DNA of 64,000 bases, taken from assembly GCA_026419785.1 (NCBI GenBank), contig JAODTK010000333.1, positions 62,001-126,000 on the forward strand. The letters are read 5' to 3'. Made by a program: the position numbers and the translations under genes. This document shows, one piece after another, positions 36,425 to 48,420 of this stretch. How positions within the stretch are numbered: position 1 is the stretch's first letter; each line of letters begins with the position of its first letter. This DNA comes from Sclerodactyla briareus. Taxonomy: Eukaryota; Echinodermata; Holothuroidea; Dendrochirotida; Sclerodactylidae. The notes beneath the pieces are model-generated. The model saw only the letters and a list, made by a program, of their open reading frames with translations. It was not told the origin of the DNA and made no database searches.

Positions 36425-39262
36425 GTAAGTATACAATGCAGAGGGAGAGACCCCTTCTCTCCTCTGCATCATAATTGGAGGCAGGGGAGGGGGTGTCCGG
36501 CGGGCAGGGTTCTCTAGCAGGAGCTACTGGGGGTGAGGAGGGTCAGGAGTACTTGGCCAATGGTGATTTCATTGCATTCCAACTGATGAACCAATCTGGG
36601 GTGGGGTGTATGTTACTACCTCTGCTACTTATAAAATTGCTCACCGACTGTCTTTCCCTCATTTCTTTGCGGAGGGAGGGGGGTGGTTAACTCTTCATCG
36701 GACATTGTCCCTATTTTGCACAAGGATGTACACAATAAGCATCGGACTAACTTGTTAGTCTTTTCCTCTATGGCCGAAGACCATTGCAGGATGTCCTGTT
36801 AGTGTTCATCTTTAGACAAAAAAGCCATTGGCAGCCATTGATCTCAAAATACCAAGCCTTGTTCTCTCTCTTGACCCCTTGCAGGTCCCAGGAAATAAGG
36901 TCAATACTGACAAAGCAAAGAGTGTAGACTATTGTTGCAAATTCAGCTGTTTAAGCATCACAAGCATGAATCTGCAAAATCTATTGCTGCGTTGAACTAA
37001 ATTTGTTCGAGTTTGTGGTTCCGCTCTTGATGAATTTGATGAACCTTATGATAAACGTCATTGCCATTTTAACAAAACATTGATCATATTATTAGTTTTA
37101 TGATGTCATCTTCACGACACTCACTCTGTTGTTATTGTTGTTGTTTCTGTTGATACGTTGACATTCCTTATATAGGGCGATACCTTCCTGTGTGTACTAT
37201 GACATCACTGAAGCTACTAATCTGTTGCAGCATTGCATTAATTATTGCGTGGGGTGTCAATTTTCCAGATTATATATGATGGTAATAGTGGTTCATTGTT
37301 GAATGTTTCTTCCTGTAGGGGGGTGTGTGTGACTGTGGGTGTGTACAAGTGTGGGAGGGAAGGGGGATGTTTTTGCCCATTGCCTATGTCATGGAATTTC
37401 CCATGGAATTGATTTTGACTACTATAGCACATAGTTACATAAGGTAGGGACACAATTCAGAATGAATAGAGCTCCAATGTTTCCAATTGGAACCTTTTGG
37501 CAGTGAACTTATTATGTATGCCAACTAGCTTTAATATTTTTTCCAGATTCAAGTCACCTCCCATACTCCTTTACATGCAATAGGGCAGTTTCTTCTTTTT
37601 CGAAAGCGACAGTTGCAGGAACCTTCTTTGTTGGGAATATCTTTTTAAAAGTGATTGTATAGCAGGGATGGAGGGTGATGTGATTGAGACTGGACTCAGG
37701 ATTCATGTTTCTTTTTTCCCAGTATGTCCCATTCATAGTGAGAAAGACTGATAGCTGATCAGCTATGAATATTTTGCCATATTCTCCACAGCCTAATGGC
37801 TGTTATTATCCACATTAGTGCTCTAGCCTGGGAGGTAGTAGTGACTGTACTGGTGAAGCTCATTAGGTATGTAGCCTGGATCAGTGTTTCTGCTTCCTCG
37901 CAGAGATCAGTGCCGTTAACACCCTCTGTTCATTATTAAGGAGGCCTGGGAATTCTGCTCGTTTTCAATTGAGTGACTCTGCTGCTTTGCCACCTACATG
38001 CCCAAGCGAATATTCAACAAAAATATCTGAGCGTGAGGTGTTGCCACTCTGAAAAAAAAACCACAGATAGGATTACTTATCTTCAATCTGTGATCCTAAA
38101 TATGAAGTCGAGTTTTTCTTTGGACGAGATCAGAGTAAATGTGATAAGATGAATTTTGGTAATGATGGATTTGGAGGTAAAAGGATCATACGATAGTGAT
38201 GATAATGATAGCAATATTAACAAAATCCAGCGTTTGTGTTCAGGTATTATATCGTCTTATTATAAATAATGAAATAAAAAATAAGGCTCTCATATTCTAG
38301 ATAAATTTCATGTTTTCTTCCTCTTCCCTCCCCACACCCCCTCAAGGAAATTTCACCATGATTTGCAAAGAGGAGGGGCAATAAGGCAACTGAGCAATCA
38401 TGAAGCAATTGTAAGACCGGTGTAGTTCCAGGGAGTCTGCCTTTTATTTGACAGAAATTGACAATCTATTTCAGTATTCAACCTAAACACCCCCCATATT
38501 TGGACCACATGCACCCCACCCCCGGGCCATTGAACTCTGGCAATAAACACGAAGTCCGGTTTTGCCCCCCTTTTCTCGCCTTCTGCATTTTGCCAGACGT
38601 CTCTTCTAAAATTGGCTCTTGCTTAAAAATTCTAATTTTATTTGACAAGAAAATACAAGTTTGGGAAATTAGTAACTTTGGTGAGGTCTAAACCTCCTGT
38701 TTTGTCCTTGGCAACAATACATCTATGGCCTGTAGGACACTTAACCTGCACTATACTCATCCAGGCGGCTTCAATATCCCCTCTCTCCTCTCCTCCACTT
38801 CCTTCTCCTTCCTCCCCCCGAGCGGGTCCACAAACACCCCCCCCCCCTTCTCCTTCCTCACCCCAGTTGTTCAACAAACATTCATGTTTCATTGCTTTAA
38901 AATACACCTCTCAAAACATGACTTCACTGAATCCCTGGAGTTGCAATACAGGCCAGATTTCACACAAACAGTACCAGCTCTGGCTATGATGGTGACTCAT
39001 TGCATGTGTTGTACTTAGCATGGTGTTTAGTATATTTCCTATTTTATCTCTCACACAATATCAAAGATATTCAGGGTAATTGTTTCTATTAGGGAGGCCA
39101 GGAATGTTTGGCAAGTGTAAAAATATTTATTGCAGCTTGGGCTATTTGCTGCTTCATTGCCTGTAGCCCAACTGTGATAACATAAATTGCTCCCAAATTC
39201 CTGAGTTTATGGGTTGTTGCCCCAGCCAACTTTTGAGATTGAGGACAGGCTGTTGGTGTGAT
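36425..39262 (+). other. RasGEF1 intron, 5' part
   Basis: Intron between the exons ending at 36424 and starting at 40592. No coding segment recognised. A pyrimidine/poly-C patch lies at 38775-38850. The distal part is occupied by the hAT-like element at 39271-40003. Confidence 0.6.
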
Positions 39263-39270
39263 AGCCCACA

Positions 39271-40003
39271 CAGTGGTGGCGCCAGGATTTCCCCCCCGAC
39301 GGGGGGTTCCGAGTTCCCCGCCGTGGGGGCCAAGTTCCCCGACGAGGCTCACCCTACCCCCTAGTCAAAACTCATTTTTGTTTTTTCATTTTTTGAACTT
39401 TTTTCATGAAGAAAAAAAACGAAAAAATGAAAACACATTGTGGGGGCAGTTTACTTTCAATAGCTTCCCACTCAATCAGGCGCCCTTATAAGTAGGAATA
39501 GGGTCAGGTATTCCCGATAAGTGCACAGACTACCTGGCACTGCGTCGTGAAAGAACACCACTCTACACAGAGGCAAAACAGTGGTAGACGGCAGAACGAG
39601 CATCCTCCCTAAAAGAATTGTAACCTTAATCTCTTGCAGGGACATTGGAAGATATTCATAAGGCTTGTGTATCCTATCTTTATATGCCACGATGCATAGT
39701 CTGTAGGAAGATGGTTACGCTGATTCTTAAAAAACTCGAGCGAGGAACTTGGCAATACTACTAAAGTTATGAGGCGCGCAAAGCGCGCCAAAAATTTTCA
39801 GCTTCAATATAGGAGTTTTCACAATAAAGAAGTTTGGAAATAATATACTGTCGGGGCAAAAAGCCCTCGTCGGGGTGTGTACATTTTAGCGTACCCACTC
39901 GGGCTCCCCGACGAGATGGGAAGAAATCCCCGACGGGGGGGCCAGTCTTCCCCGAAGGGGGGGGGCATGGCCCCCCTGCCTCCCCCCCGCTGGCGCCACC
40001 CTG
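39271..40003. mobile_element. Non-autonomous hAT element, 733 bp, intact ends and 8-bp target duplication
   Basis: A perfect 8-bp direct repeat AGCCCACA flanks it at 39263-39270 and 40004-40011. The left end CAGTGGTGGCGCCAG and the right end CTGGCGCCACCCTG are inverted repeats beginning CAG, the hAT signature. GACGGGG/CCCCGAC motifs recur in both subterminal regions. A small A/T palindrome, TTTTTTCATTTTTTGAAC with its complement, sits at 39377-39430. There is no transposase frame. The perfect target duplication suggests a fairly recent insertion. It lies in a RasGEF1 intron. Confidence 0.88.
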
Positions 40004-40011
40004 AGCCCACA

Positions 40012-40591
40012 GCTAGCTCCATCAATTGCTTTGCTTACTGAGTTCAAAAGTTCATGCCCAAGCAAGGTATCAAATCAAATACTTAAGTCCCTAAATATTT
40101 ATAGTTTTAGGTTTACAGATACAATCAAAGAGCAAATGCCTGCCTGTGTGTCTGCCTGCCTGCCTGAGAGGGGAAGAGTGTGATAAAGGCAGGGGGATCT
40201 GTAGTCAATGGTTTGAATATCAGACACCATTGGGCAGCAGCAATCCCGGAGTGGTGGGGGGGGGGCCTGTTTCTCTCAATATCTGGAAAGTTCATCAGGT
40301 AATTCTATGAGAAGAAAGTGGGTTGCCGTCCATATGTTTACCTAACCACCACTCATGCTGGTCACATTTACAGTAATATCAGCTCGGAAGTATTCCAGCA
40401 TGAGTCCTGATTAATGAGGAGTTTAATGAGGAATGACATGTCAAGGTGTGGCTGGAGGGAGGCCAAGCAGGTAGTTTTTTACCATCCATTGTCTTGAAAA
40501 TAAAATAAAAAAAATAAGTAAAGTAAATAGAGAGTTTCAGTGTTGCTAACACCAGCATGACAGCAGCCCATGCCTTATTCTATTTTCACAG
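40012..40591 (+). other. RasGEF1 intron, 3' part
   Basis: No gene content; ends in the acceptor TATTTTCACAG. A short A-rich patch lies at 40498-40530. Confidence 0.6.
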
Positions 40592-40669
40592 AGGACATTC
40601 ATCTTTGCCTTCCTGCTGAGTTCAAGACTCTACATCAAGCCCCACCAGCTACTACATGATCTCTGTCAG
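40592..40669 (+). CDS. RASGEF1: RasGEF1-family exon 2 (RasGEF_N, FLLSSR segment)
   Basis: Twenty-six intact codons read RTFIFAFLLSSRLYIKPHQL LHDLCQ. The vertebrate counterpart is RTYIFTFLLSSRLFMxPxxL, the first helices of the RasGEF_N (REM) domain. It continues directly from YYPD of the previous exon in phase 0. The acceptor is TTTTCACAG and the donor CAG|GTGAGT. No frame damage. Confidence 0.92.
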
Positions 40670-43600
40670 GTGAGTACTGGAACTCTACATTGCCATTATA
40701 TACATCTTCATTTTACAATTGCTTCTTGTTTACCAACATCATAATGGTCATGCATGTTGTGCTAGTGGGGGAAGATTTAAACTTTACTGTATGCCTATGG
40801 GACTGTCAGAAATTTCAGTTGTGAAGCACATTCACCAGCTATGACGCTGTGGGCCCCAGTGGGACCCAATGGAGGGGTTAAGCGCTTGTATTGGTGATAT
40901 GGTTTGGATTATCCCCTTTTGGAATTTTTTCATGCTTGGAATCCCTCAGAAACAGATTGGTGATATCCTGTACGGTGTTCCGACATCAATAACTTGATCA
41001 AAATTGATGAATTTCTCACCAATGTCCAACATTTTGATGTTTTCCCCCCATACCTTTGTCAGATTGTAATGAATAACAATGCTCTTTGTGGATAATTTCT
41101 ACAATTATATTTCAAATTTCTAAAAAATAAAGGCATCTGGCAAATCTGCCTGAGAAGTATCGTGTCTAGTCGTGTCAGTTACTATGCAAACACCAACTAG
41201 TGGTTATCACTGGCATAGGTATCATTTGAACTGTTATGCAGAACATTATCAGAAACAAACCCCATTGTTATTCTTAATTTCTTGAAAACCCAGCAATCAC
41301 AATGCAGTGGTGTCTAAGACATTTGAGACAAATTGAGTAAATTGAATGCCTGGCCAGCTTCCAAAGCGCTTGGGCCAATCAATTGTGGTAATCTGATAAG
41401 TATTTGGCAGTAGTACCTGCACAGTGTGAAACAGTGGCTGGGCTTTGTTCGTTTACATTAAAAGCCATACTCCCTTCTTTCATATATTTGGAAATAAATC
41501 TTGATTGACATGGCCCAGTTGCACTGAGTGATTCATCACTTCATGTTGATAGTCTTTATGTTTTGCTCTTTTTTCCCCTGTCAGAGGGCCATCCATCCCC
41601 TGAACCAGTTCAATGTGTTTCACCTGGTGTGGTATAATTTCCTCCATATGTCACATCTCTCCCTTTGTCTAACACCTCAGTCATGGTCCCACTGTCCTTG
41701 GGTACAAGGTTGACCAGGTTGCCCAATGGCCATTTTTGAAGAAAAAAAATTGGATGGAGGAAATTGAAAATGGCCACCATGCTTTGGGCATCCATTTTTG
41801 CTACAGTTTTAGCCTGGAATGTTGGTTCTCGGGGGAGGAATATGGCGAGGGGCTCATGGCCATTAGTCCTTCGTACCCACAAAATAGACCCAAAAGTGGA
41901 GTCGGGGAGAGAGTGCACGTTTACCACCCTGTAGTTAGTTTAAAAGACCCTTGGCAGCGAAAACGTCCATTGATTTGTTTAAAAACTTGCCCCCTCGCAA
42001 GCTAAAATCCTGCCCTGTTGTTTCGGCTGGAAGGTGTCAAGATATCTCGATATGAATCAGTCTTGAAACAAATCCATTCTACTTCACCCAATCAATTTTC
42101 ACTAACCTACCTTTACTGATGTTGAAAACTTGCTCAATCTGACCACCCTTGATATGCTAGATCCCAAGCTAAGCCCATAATCCTTCAGACAGTGATGTCA
42201 GTGGATTTGAAACTGCTGTAAATTTGTATAGGAAGAGGGTAGAAAAATTTAAGACCAAATAAATCTCAGAGAAGGTTAAATATGGAGGGATTCAACTCCC
42301 AGACTATTCGTTAGATAAAGTGCAGAAGGTTGTCAGTAGAACTTTAGTACCACTAGTTCAGAACTGGGAAAAATAGCGAAAACAAATTTTGTTACAGGGT
42401 GGATATCCTCCTAGTCCCAACAGTACTGGATATCCTCCTAGTCCCAACAGTACTTATAGATTTGGTGATGATCTTTTTCAGGTCTACGTTTGGTTGCAGA
42501 TATTGGTGATTAGGCAACCCTTCACCCTTTGCTTTTCATCGTCTCGTGATATCTGCGACAAAATATCAAGTGCTCTGGAATCCAGGAGGCCACCTCCTGC
42601 AAGGAAGGCTAAATATTACTCCAGCCTGCAGCTTAGAGCAATCCTAACATGCAGGTCTGATTTAGAGAGAGATATTTAAATATACCCCATTAGCTATTTA
42701 AATTCTCGAAATTATTTGAGTTGTCAGTCATTCTTGGTCTCCAGGGGGTCAGTTCAGATAAAAGCAGCTATAAATATCAAAGCATATAGTTTTTTGTCAC
42801 ATGCAGGATCCTAACAACTTCAGAGTGGGAAATCTCTCTAAATTTTAAATTCAATCTTTGAACTACCTTGGGAGGTTTGTTTTAGTATTGCTCATGGGCC
42901 TGCCTGAAAAACAAGCTCCTAAGCTAGACAAACCTCAACCCCTCAATTTGCCCTGTGGAGGAAAATGGAGTGTGTGCACAACAAAGAAGAATAAAGATTG
43001 TTATGGAAGAATGAACTATTTTTTAATGGAGTGCTTCATAATGAGATTTAGCCTCAAAGTGCTGGAAAAAAAACCTCTCTCACTGAGTATACTATAGCGC
43101 AATATATGCGGCATTATCATTACATGTCAGTTATGTTATGTATTGCTTATGAATTAGTGGGTAAATATTAGGGTGCAAGGTCTTTGGATGTATTTAAACC
43201 AATGATGACATCATCATGGAGGCCTACAACGATGCCTATCTGTATGAGTCTTCTGAGGTCCTAAATGAACCGAAAGACCAGGCACCCCGTTTTTATCCTA
43301 AATATTTTTTCATAAATACAACTCGAAAAATCATAAAAAGAACTAGTAAAATGTGTTCTATTAACAATTTTGAATTTTGGCGATGAAAGTTATGTGTTAA
43401 AACATGTAAATATATGGGACAGACTTTACACATTCTTTATTTGAAATCATAGCGAATACTTGGGTTTTTGTGTGAATAATCTTAAGAAGCTTGACCGTGT
43501 GCTCCGGAACATTACAGATGTGATGCCCTTTTAGGGGGCTCAGGTGACACTGTGGCCTATATATATGAGCCCTTTTAAACCTGTTCTACCCCCATCCCCT

Positions 43601-43803
43601 TCATCCCAGGGCACTATAAAATCCTATACAAAATTGATGCTGGCCTCCCGGAGGAGGTGGTGGCCAGTACAGCGCTGATTCACTCATTAGGCTGTGAACC
43701 TTGTAAGCAGATGTGCATCGTTCGTGACCTCTTCAGATTCGTCATGCCACAGTTTTCGCTGTGATCCTTGATGCACTTTTCACTTTTCCTTATCTTTTCT
43801 CAG
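40670..43803 (+). other. RasGEF1 intron between exons 2 and 3
   Basis: No recognised coding. A strong acceptor-like CCCCTGTCAG lies at about 41574-41583 followed by an open frame to 41713 (AIHPLNQFNVFHLVW...), but it has no place in the RasGEF1 alignment. It also holds a 27-bp direct tandem repeat at 42401-42454. Confidence 0.55.
42401..42454 (+). repeat. Two exact tandem copies of a 27-bp unit
   Basis: GGATATCCTCCTAGTCCCAA followed by CAGTACT is present twice back to back (42401-42427 and 42428-42454). The unit is nine codons long (GYPPSPNST in one frame), so it does not break the open frame across it. Confidence 0.9.
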
Positions 43804-43891
43804 ACCTGCGTCCGCAACAGAGGCTCAATAGCTCTCACCTCGACAGGTCGACACTCATTAAATTTGGAAACAAATTCATGCAACTCTTAAG
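43804..43891 (+). CDS. RASGEF1: RasGEF1-family exon 3
   Basis: The acceptor is TTTTCTCAG and the donor AG|GTAGAG, phase 2. The first codons read TCV in frame with the previous exon; a one-base shift near GTCCGCAAC then gives QQRLNSSHLDRSTLIKFGNK FMQLLR. The vertebrate order is CHLCVEHQRLS...KILQLLTEW. With one restored base the length equals the vertebrate segment, so a missing C in a C run is the simplest reading. This exon completes most of the RasGEF_N region. Confidence 0.85.
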
Positions 43892-44667
43892 GTAGAGTCA
43901 ATCTGACAATTTCCAATATGAATAATTTCCTAGCCAGAAAATGAGTCATAGTTGCGGAAACTAGTTGTGTGGAGAAACAGAGGGTTGGTTGAACTGCCAA
44001 ATGTTGCTCGAGGGAATTTGGGGGTAAGAGGAATAATTGCTTGTTGTGGTATCAGTTTAGTCAGCCAGTTCCGCGTTGGAAATTAAGCTCAGGGAATCAA
44101 CTGTTTTTTTTTTTTTTTTAATCACAGGGGGTTTCCAACATCAAATAACAAGCATTAGAGGGTTATCAAGAGAAGTTCACTCCATGATGAGAAGCTACTC
44201 ATGAATTATTAATAATAATATAACATATATATGATACAAATATCCCTCCCATTCTTTCAGAAAAACCTCCTATGTCCCTTGTGCCCCCCTTTGCCCTATG
44301 CATTCTGCATGAATTACCCCAGACCTTGTCATGGGATTAGCCACCTCAGCGACAGTGGACTTCATGGAAGAAAACAAGGGCAAATTGCCCATCTCTGTGT
44401 AACATGTAAGGAACCTCCAGCAAATTTCCTAATCTCGTGAATCATGTTAGTGTTCCTCAATAAATCACAGCTTCAATATAAAGCTAGCCTCACTGGTATC
44501 AAAACTGAGCACAATAGTTATCAGCAGGGGAATCCCCTGGATGTTCTATTCCTGCTCTACTCAAAAGGGGAATATCATTGAATGTTACCAGGAAACAGTT
44601 GTTTAGTTTTGGCCCCTCATATCACGGAAATCAAGAAACAAGGTTATCCAAACATCTTGCTTCGCAG
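43892..44667 (+). other. RasGEF1 intron between exons 3 and 4
   Basis: Short intron without recognisable elements apart from a T run at 44104-44119. Confidence 0.65.
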
Positions 44668-44809
44668 CGAATGACGGAACGTTCCCTTACGACTTCAAAG
44701 ATGAACGGATGATGAAGCACCTGAGAGAGATTACACAGAAAATGAGCACCTTAGAACCTACCCTGAAGAGAAAAATGTGGTGCAGATTATACAGGGATTA
44801 ATAAGAAAG
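44668..44809 (+). CDS. RASGEF1: RasGEF1-family exon 4 (TFPYDF segment)
   Basis: The acceptor is TGCTTCGCAG and the donor AAG|GTACGT. The frame GTFPYDFKDERMMKHLREIT QK matches the vertebrate ETFPYDFRDERMM. A one-base shift inside GAAAATGAGCACC then leads to TYPEEKNVVQIIQGLIRK, matching ETYRKNVQQMMQNLIRK. The start of the exon (GAATGACGG) lacks about two bases relative to the expected EW-x-GTF. Residue order and length are otherwise conserved, so the breaks look like base-calling losses rather than selection-free decay. Confidence 0.87.
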
Positions 44810-47566
44810 GTACGTACAGGCCCCTCCTGCTCCCCATTCATTCTTTCCAGGCTTCCAGACAACCACACCTGGCCCTAGGCTGTAGACATTGACAGAGCAT
44901 TGAGACTTACAAATCCTACATGACAGGCTGGTTGGAAGATTACCAAGGAAACAATTTTAAAACCTCTCTTGACACATTCATTTGAATCCTTCACCAGTGC
45001 ACCTCCCCTCTCCTCATCACCCCTCCTCCAAGGCAAGGTTCCCTTTTCCAAACTGTTCAGGTGATCGCTTGAGAAGTAATTTTGAAATCTCCCTCATGGA
45101 TTATCTTTGTCATCTTTGCATGACATCTTCCTCTTCCCATCCTCGTCTCTGCTCCCCACCCTCTCCCGAGCTGGTCGGATGATTTCTTAGGAATTATTCT
45201 CAGAAAACCTCTCCTCATGCTCATATCCTTAACCTCTGAATCTTTGTTCCCCCCATCCTACTTTCTTCCCCATCCTCACCCCTTCCCCATCCTCACATGA
45301 AAAACTTAGCTTGAATAATTGAAGAAACAGTGATCTATGTTCTGGTGAATTATTGTAGCGTAACAAAGATTAGCACCCCACCCAGATTTATAACCTGCTA
45401 CAAGTGAAACCGTTTTGCCAGCAGATGTATTAACCGTTTTGCTTGGAAAACCGTGCTGCAAAATTGTATAACCGCAAGCTGCAACTTTTGCTTGTTGTCC
45501 AAAACTGGAAAGCTAATTTCCCAAATAATTCTATGAACGAAATCTGCAAAATATCTATGAGCCTGCAGAATCCAAAACCTCCTCGGTAGGGGCAAACAAA
45601 TATGAATGGTTTAACAGCATGGTGGGCATATCGGGTAACTCATATCCGTAACTTGTATGTACCATTACAGTGTTGCTGTTTTCGGAAGATCGGTACGCGG
45701 GACCAGCCTATCGCTTTCAGGAAGCCCATTTGTAGCTGGGAGGAATGAAACTGTTTATGTGGTTCTGGTTAACTGATCACATTGTAACCATCGGAGGCTC
45801 CCTTCGTTAGCCTGATGTCTTGTTTGTCCATTTTGGTAAATTTTGCAACAACAAGCATTGCTGTGGCTGTTTCTATTTACAGTATATGAGCCAGTTCAAA
45901 GTTACATCCGGGGGAATCTGCCCATTTGTGACATTTGTAATAATCTGACAACTCTGTCTGCCTACACTGTGAGCTTTCATTTTTGGATGAATGAATAGTA
46001 AGGAAGTTGCTATGACTTAGCAGATTCTGACAAATGATTTAATTGTTTAAATAATAGCTATCAGCTTTCATCTGACAATTGGAACCCAAAAATGAACAGC
46101 AAATACTTGACCTCCCCATGAAATAGTGACAACAATTTCATCTGACAATTGGAAACCAAAATGAACAGCAAATACTTGACCTCCCCATGAAATAGTGAAC
46201 AACCAATCAAGAATGTTTGCATAAATGGAATCACAGGCAATGTAGTGGATCACTTTGTTCTACCATAGGTGAGCCAAAATTTCAGGAATTCCCACACTAG
46301 TATGGAATTTTGTATTTTTTTCTTGCCTGAACTAGCAGCACTAAACAAAGAACATGTGAACATGGTCTTTTCATGGGAAGCCTATTTTAGGACTTTTGTC
46401 GTTGCTAAACAAAGGAGTAGTTGGCGAGGCGAATTCCCACAGTCTGCTATCATTCAATGGAAATACTGTAGTGAGTTACTTGCCATACACATGCTAGTCT
46501 TCTAAGGAAATGATGCATGTGCACAGGCTAACTCAATACTGGCTCATATGCAATTCAGGAATTTACTCTTGTAAGCATCCCCAAGTAGTAGCCGAGACCA
46601 GATCACAGAGATTAAGCACAAGCTCTGCAGCAAAGTTGGGTTCACATCTATGCTGAATATGAAAGCCTGACCACCTGCCACTTCAAAAATTACGAGCAAC
46701 TAATAATGCACTACGCTGAGCCATTTAACCTTTGCACAGGCTCTTCAATCAAAATACGCGATTGAAATGAATGTTTTCACTGGGAGTAGGATTTTTACAT
46801 TATTATAATTATGACTGTAAATAATTCAAACACAAGGAGAATTATTTGCATTTGTCCAAGAAGGTGAAATATGTACTTGTTTAAATGGAAAGGACTGAAA
46901 ATTGCCCTCTGCATGATAAAACCAGATCATCAACACTTGAATGGCCTGTTATTTCAGTGGACTCCTTGGTCAACTTTGTGGACAGCTGGGATTTCTGTTC
47001 AGACATTAACTGAGAAATAGTATCACCAGATGCATGCTTGTCCTTTCGTGAGTTTTCATTTCCAAGCCCTATTGGACAGGAAACTAATTACCAGCTATAT
47101 ATACACACTCTACAGACCAAACTATTGTTTCACGCATACCATTCCAGCTTCCTGTGCATCGTGAAACTTAACAACTCCATCTAAGAGCCATCAGCAATAT
47201 AGCTTGTAGATGCACATTACAGTCGTAATTGTTTTTAGCGAGGCCACTTTTCATTTCCAGTCCGAAAGAGTACTCACAAAAGGAAGCATGTTTTCCGATA
47301 TGCCCCGGTGTGCCGAAGAATTGACATAGCAGCTGTTGACTGTTGGTTTCACATAATGTTCAGGGTCGTCAATGGAATACGCAGACCATGAGTTACAGTC
47401 TGACTTGAGGTATTATAAAACGAGTGTGTCTTCTCCCAAGTGTAAGTCCCACCTTGACCTAAACCCTGAAGCAATTCACATGAAGTCACTTTATTTAAAT
47501 CAACCAAGTTTTGTTCCCAATATGCCCTAGTGCATTGCTTTATTTCTGCTTTTCTTGCACCTTCAG
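44810..47566 (+). other. RasGEF1 intron between exons 4 and 5
   Basis: No coding recognised. Contains a two-copy 70-bp tandem repeat at 46071-46200. The remainder is unremarkable AT-rich sequence with pyrimidine patches at 44995-45050 and 45240-45300. Confidence 0.6.
46071..46200 (+). repeat. Two tandem copies of a 70-bp unit
   Basis: TCTGACAATTGGAACCCAAA begins the first copy at 46071; TCTGACAATTGGAAACCAAA begins the second at 46141. The copies differ by a few bases. Lies within a RasGEF1 intron. Confidence 0.9.
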
Positions 47567-47735
47567 CTCGCAACCTTGAGAAGTATGAAGATGTGTTAGT
47601 GGCGGGTCAACAAGGGCTGCTTCGCTTGAGAGAATGCACGCACTGAGGGCAAACCCAGCATCATTCCAAGTCAACATCATGGACATATGTCCAGAGCCAC
47701 TTGTACTGGCACAACAGCTAACACATATAGAACTT
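47567..47735 (+). CDS. RASGEF1: RasGEF1-family exon 5 (start of CDC25 catalytic domain)
   Basis: The acceptor is CACCTTCAG and the donor CTT|GTAAGT, phase 0. The first codons read LAT, then a frame change gives EKYEDVLV, then another gives AASLERMHALRANPASFQ VNIMDICPEPLVLAQQLTHIEL. The vertebrate counterpart is LAALSQYEEVLA...LKTKPQ...LAQQLTHIEL; LAQQLTHIEL is the first conserved block of the catalytic domain. Two one-base losses (CCTTGAG and TTAGTGGCGG) explain the frame changes. The 3' half of this exon and its donor are repeated three more times downstream in the intron. Confidence 0.9.
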
Positions 47736-48186
47736 GTAAGTGTCATGGGCTACGGGAGAACTGGTGGTATTTGTGTAGTTCAACATGGCTGCTTTAGGGA
47801 GAATGCTTGCTAGCCAAAGTCAACATCATGGACATAATGTGAGACACACGTACTGGCAAAACAGCTGACCACATAGGAACGTTGATTGTCATGGCCATGG
47901 CGGGAACTCGGGGAGGGGATAGTGAAAGATTGAAGCTTTGTTTGGTTCAGCATGATTGCTCCAGGGAAGACGCATGCACGCCTCAGTCATCATGGACATG
48001 TCCTGAGCTACATGTACTGGCACAACAGCTAATTCATATATTTGTAGCTGGGGACTTGGGGAGGGGCCTCGTTTTAGTATTGGTCAGGTTCGGCATGGTT
48101 GCTTTTAGGAGAGGCCGACCCTGACATGAACACGTTAATGTCATTTTGTCAAGAGCCAGACATGCTGGCACACATGGCTTTTTTGT
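47606..48186 (+). repeat. Four tandem, decaying copies of exon 5's 3' half plus donor
   Basis: The exon phrase GTCAACATCATGGACAT (47670) recurs at 47819 (exact), 47986 (GTCATCATGGACAT) and 48140 (GTCATTTTGTCAAG); spacings are 149, 167 and 154 bases. The exon's GTCAACAAGGGCTGCTTC (47606) recurs as GTTCAACATGGCTGCTT (47778), GGTTCAGCATGATTGCT (47944) and GGTTCGGCATGGTTGCTT (48087). The segment GTACTGGCACAACAGCTAA is also repeated. Copies 2-4 have in-frame stops and lost donors (GTTGAT in copy 2). Only the first copy is coding. The array fills most of this 610-base intron. Confidence 0.88.
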
Positions 48187-48345
48187 TAGTAATCAGCTAA
48201 TTTGTTGCAGAGTGTCGTTTATATATTTCAATATACTTCCGATACAGAAGGCAACACCCATTATCTATTATTTCTTTAAGTTTCAATTTCTCATACCAGT
48301 TTTCAGGATTCAAATAAACATGTGGTTTCATCTTTCCCTTGACAG

Positions 48346-48420
48346 GAGAGGCTAACAAATATTGGGCCTGAAGAATTTGTGCAATCATTTATCAAAGAGC
48401 AAACCTCGGACACTAAAAAC
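48346..48420 (+). CDS. RASGEF1: RasGEF1-family exon 6 (ERL..IGPEEFVQ segment)
   Basis: Twenty-five intact codons read ERLTNIGPEEFVQSFIKEQT SDTKN, against vertebrate ERLNYIGPEEFVQAFVQKD. Acceptor CCCTTGACAG, donor AAC|GTGAGT, phase 0 on both sides, no frame damage. It continues directly from HIEL of exon 5. Confidence 0.93.

Noticed and set aside
41574-41713. Strong polypyrimidine acceptor followed by an open frame in a RasGEF1 intron
   Set aside because: Exons 2 and 3 already join without a gap in the family alignment and the translated sequence matches nothing in RasGEF1.
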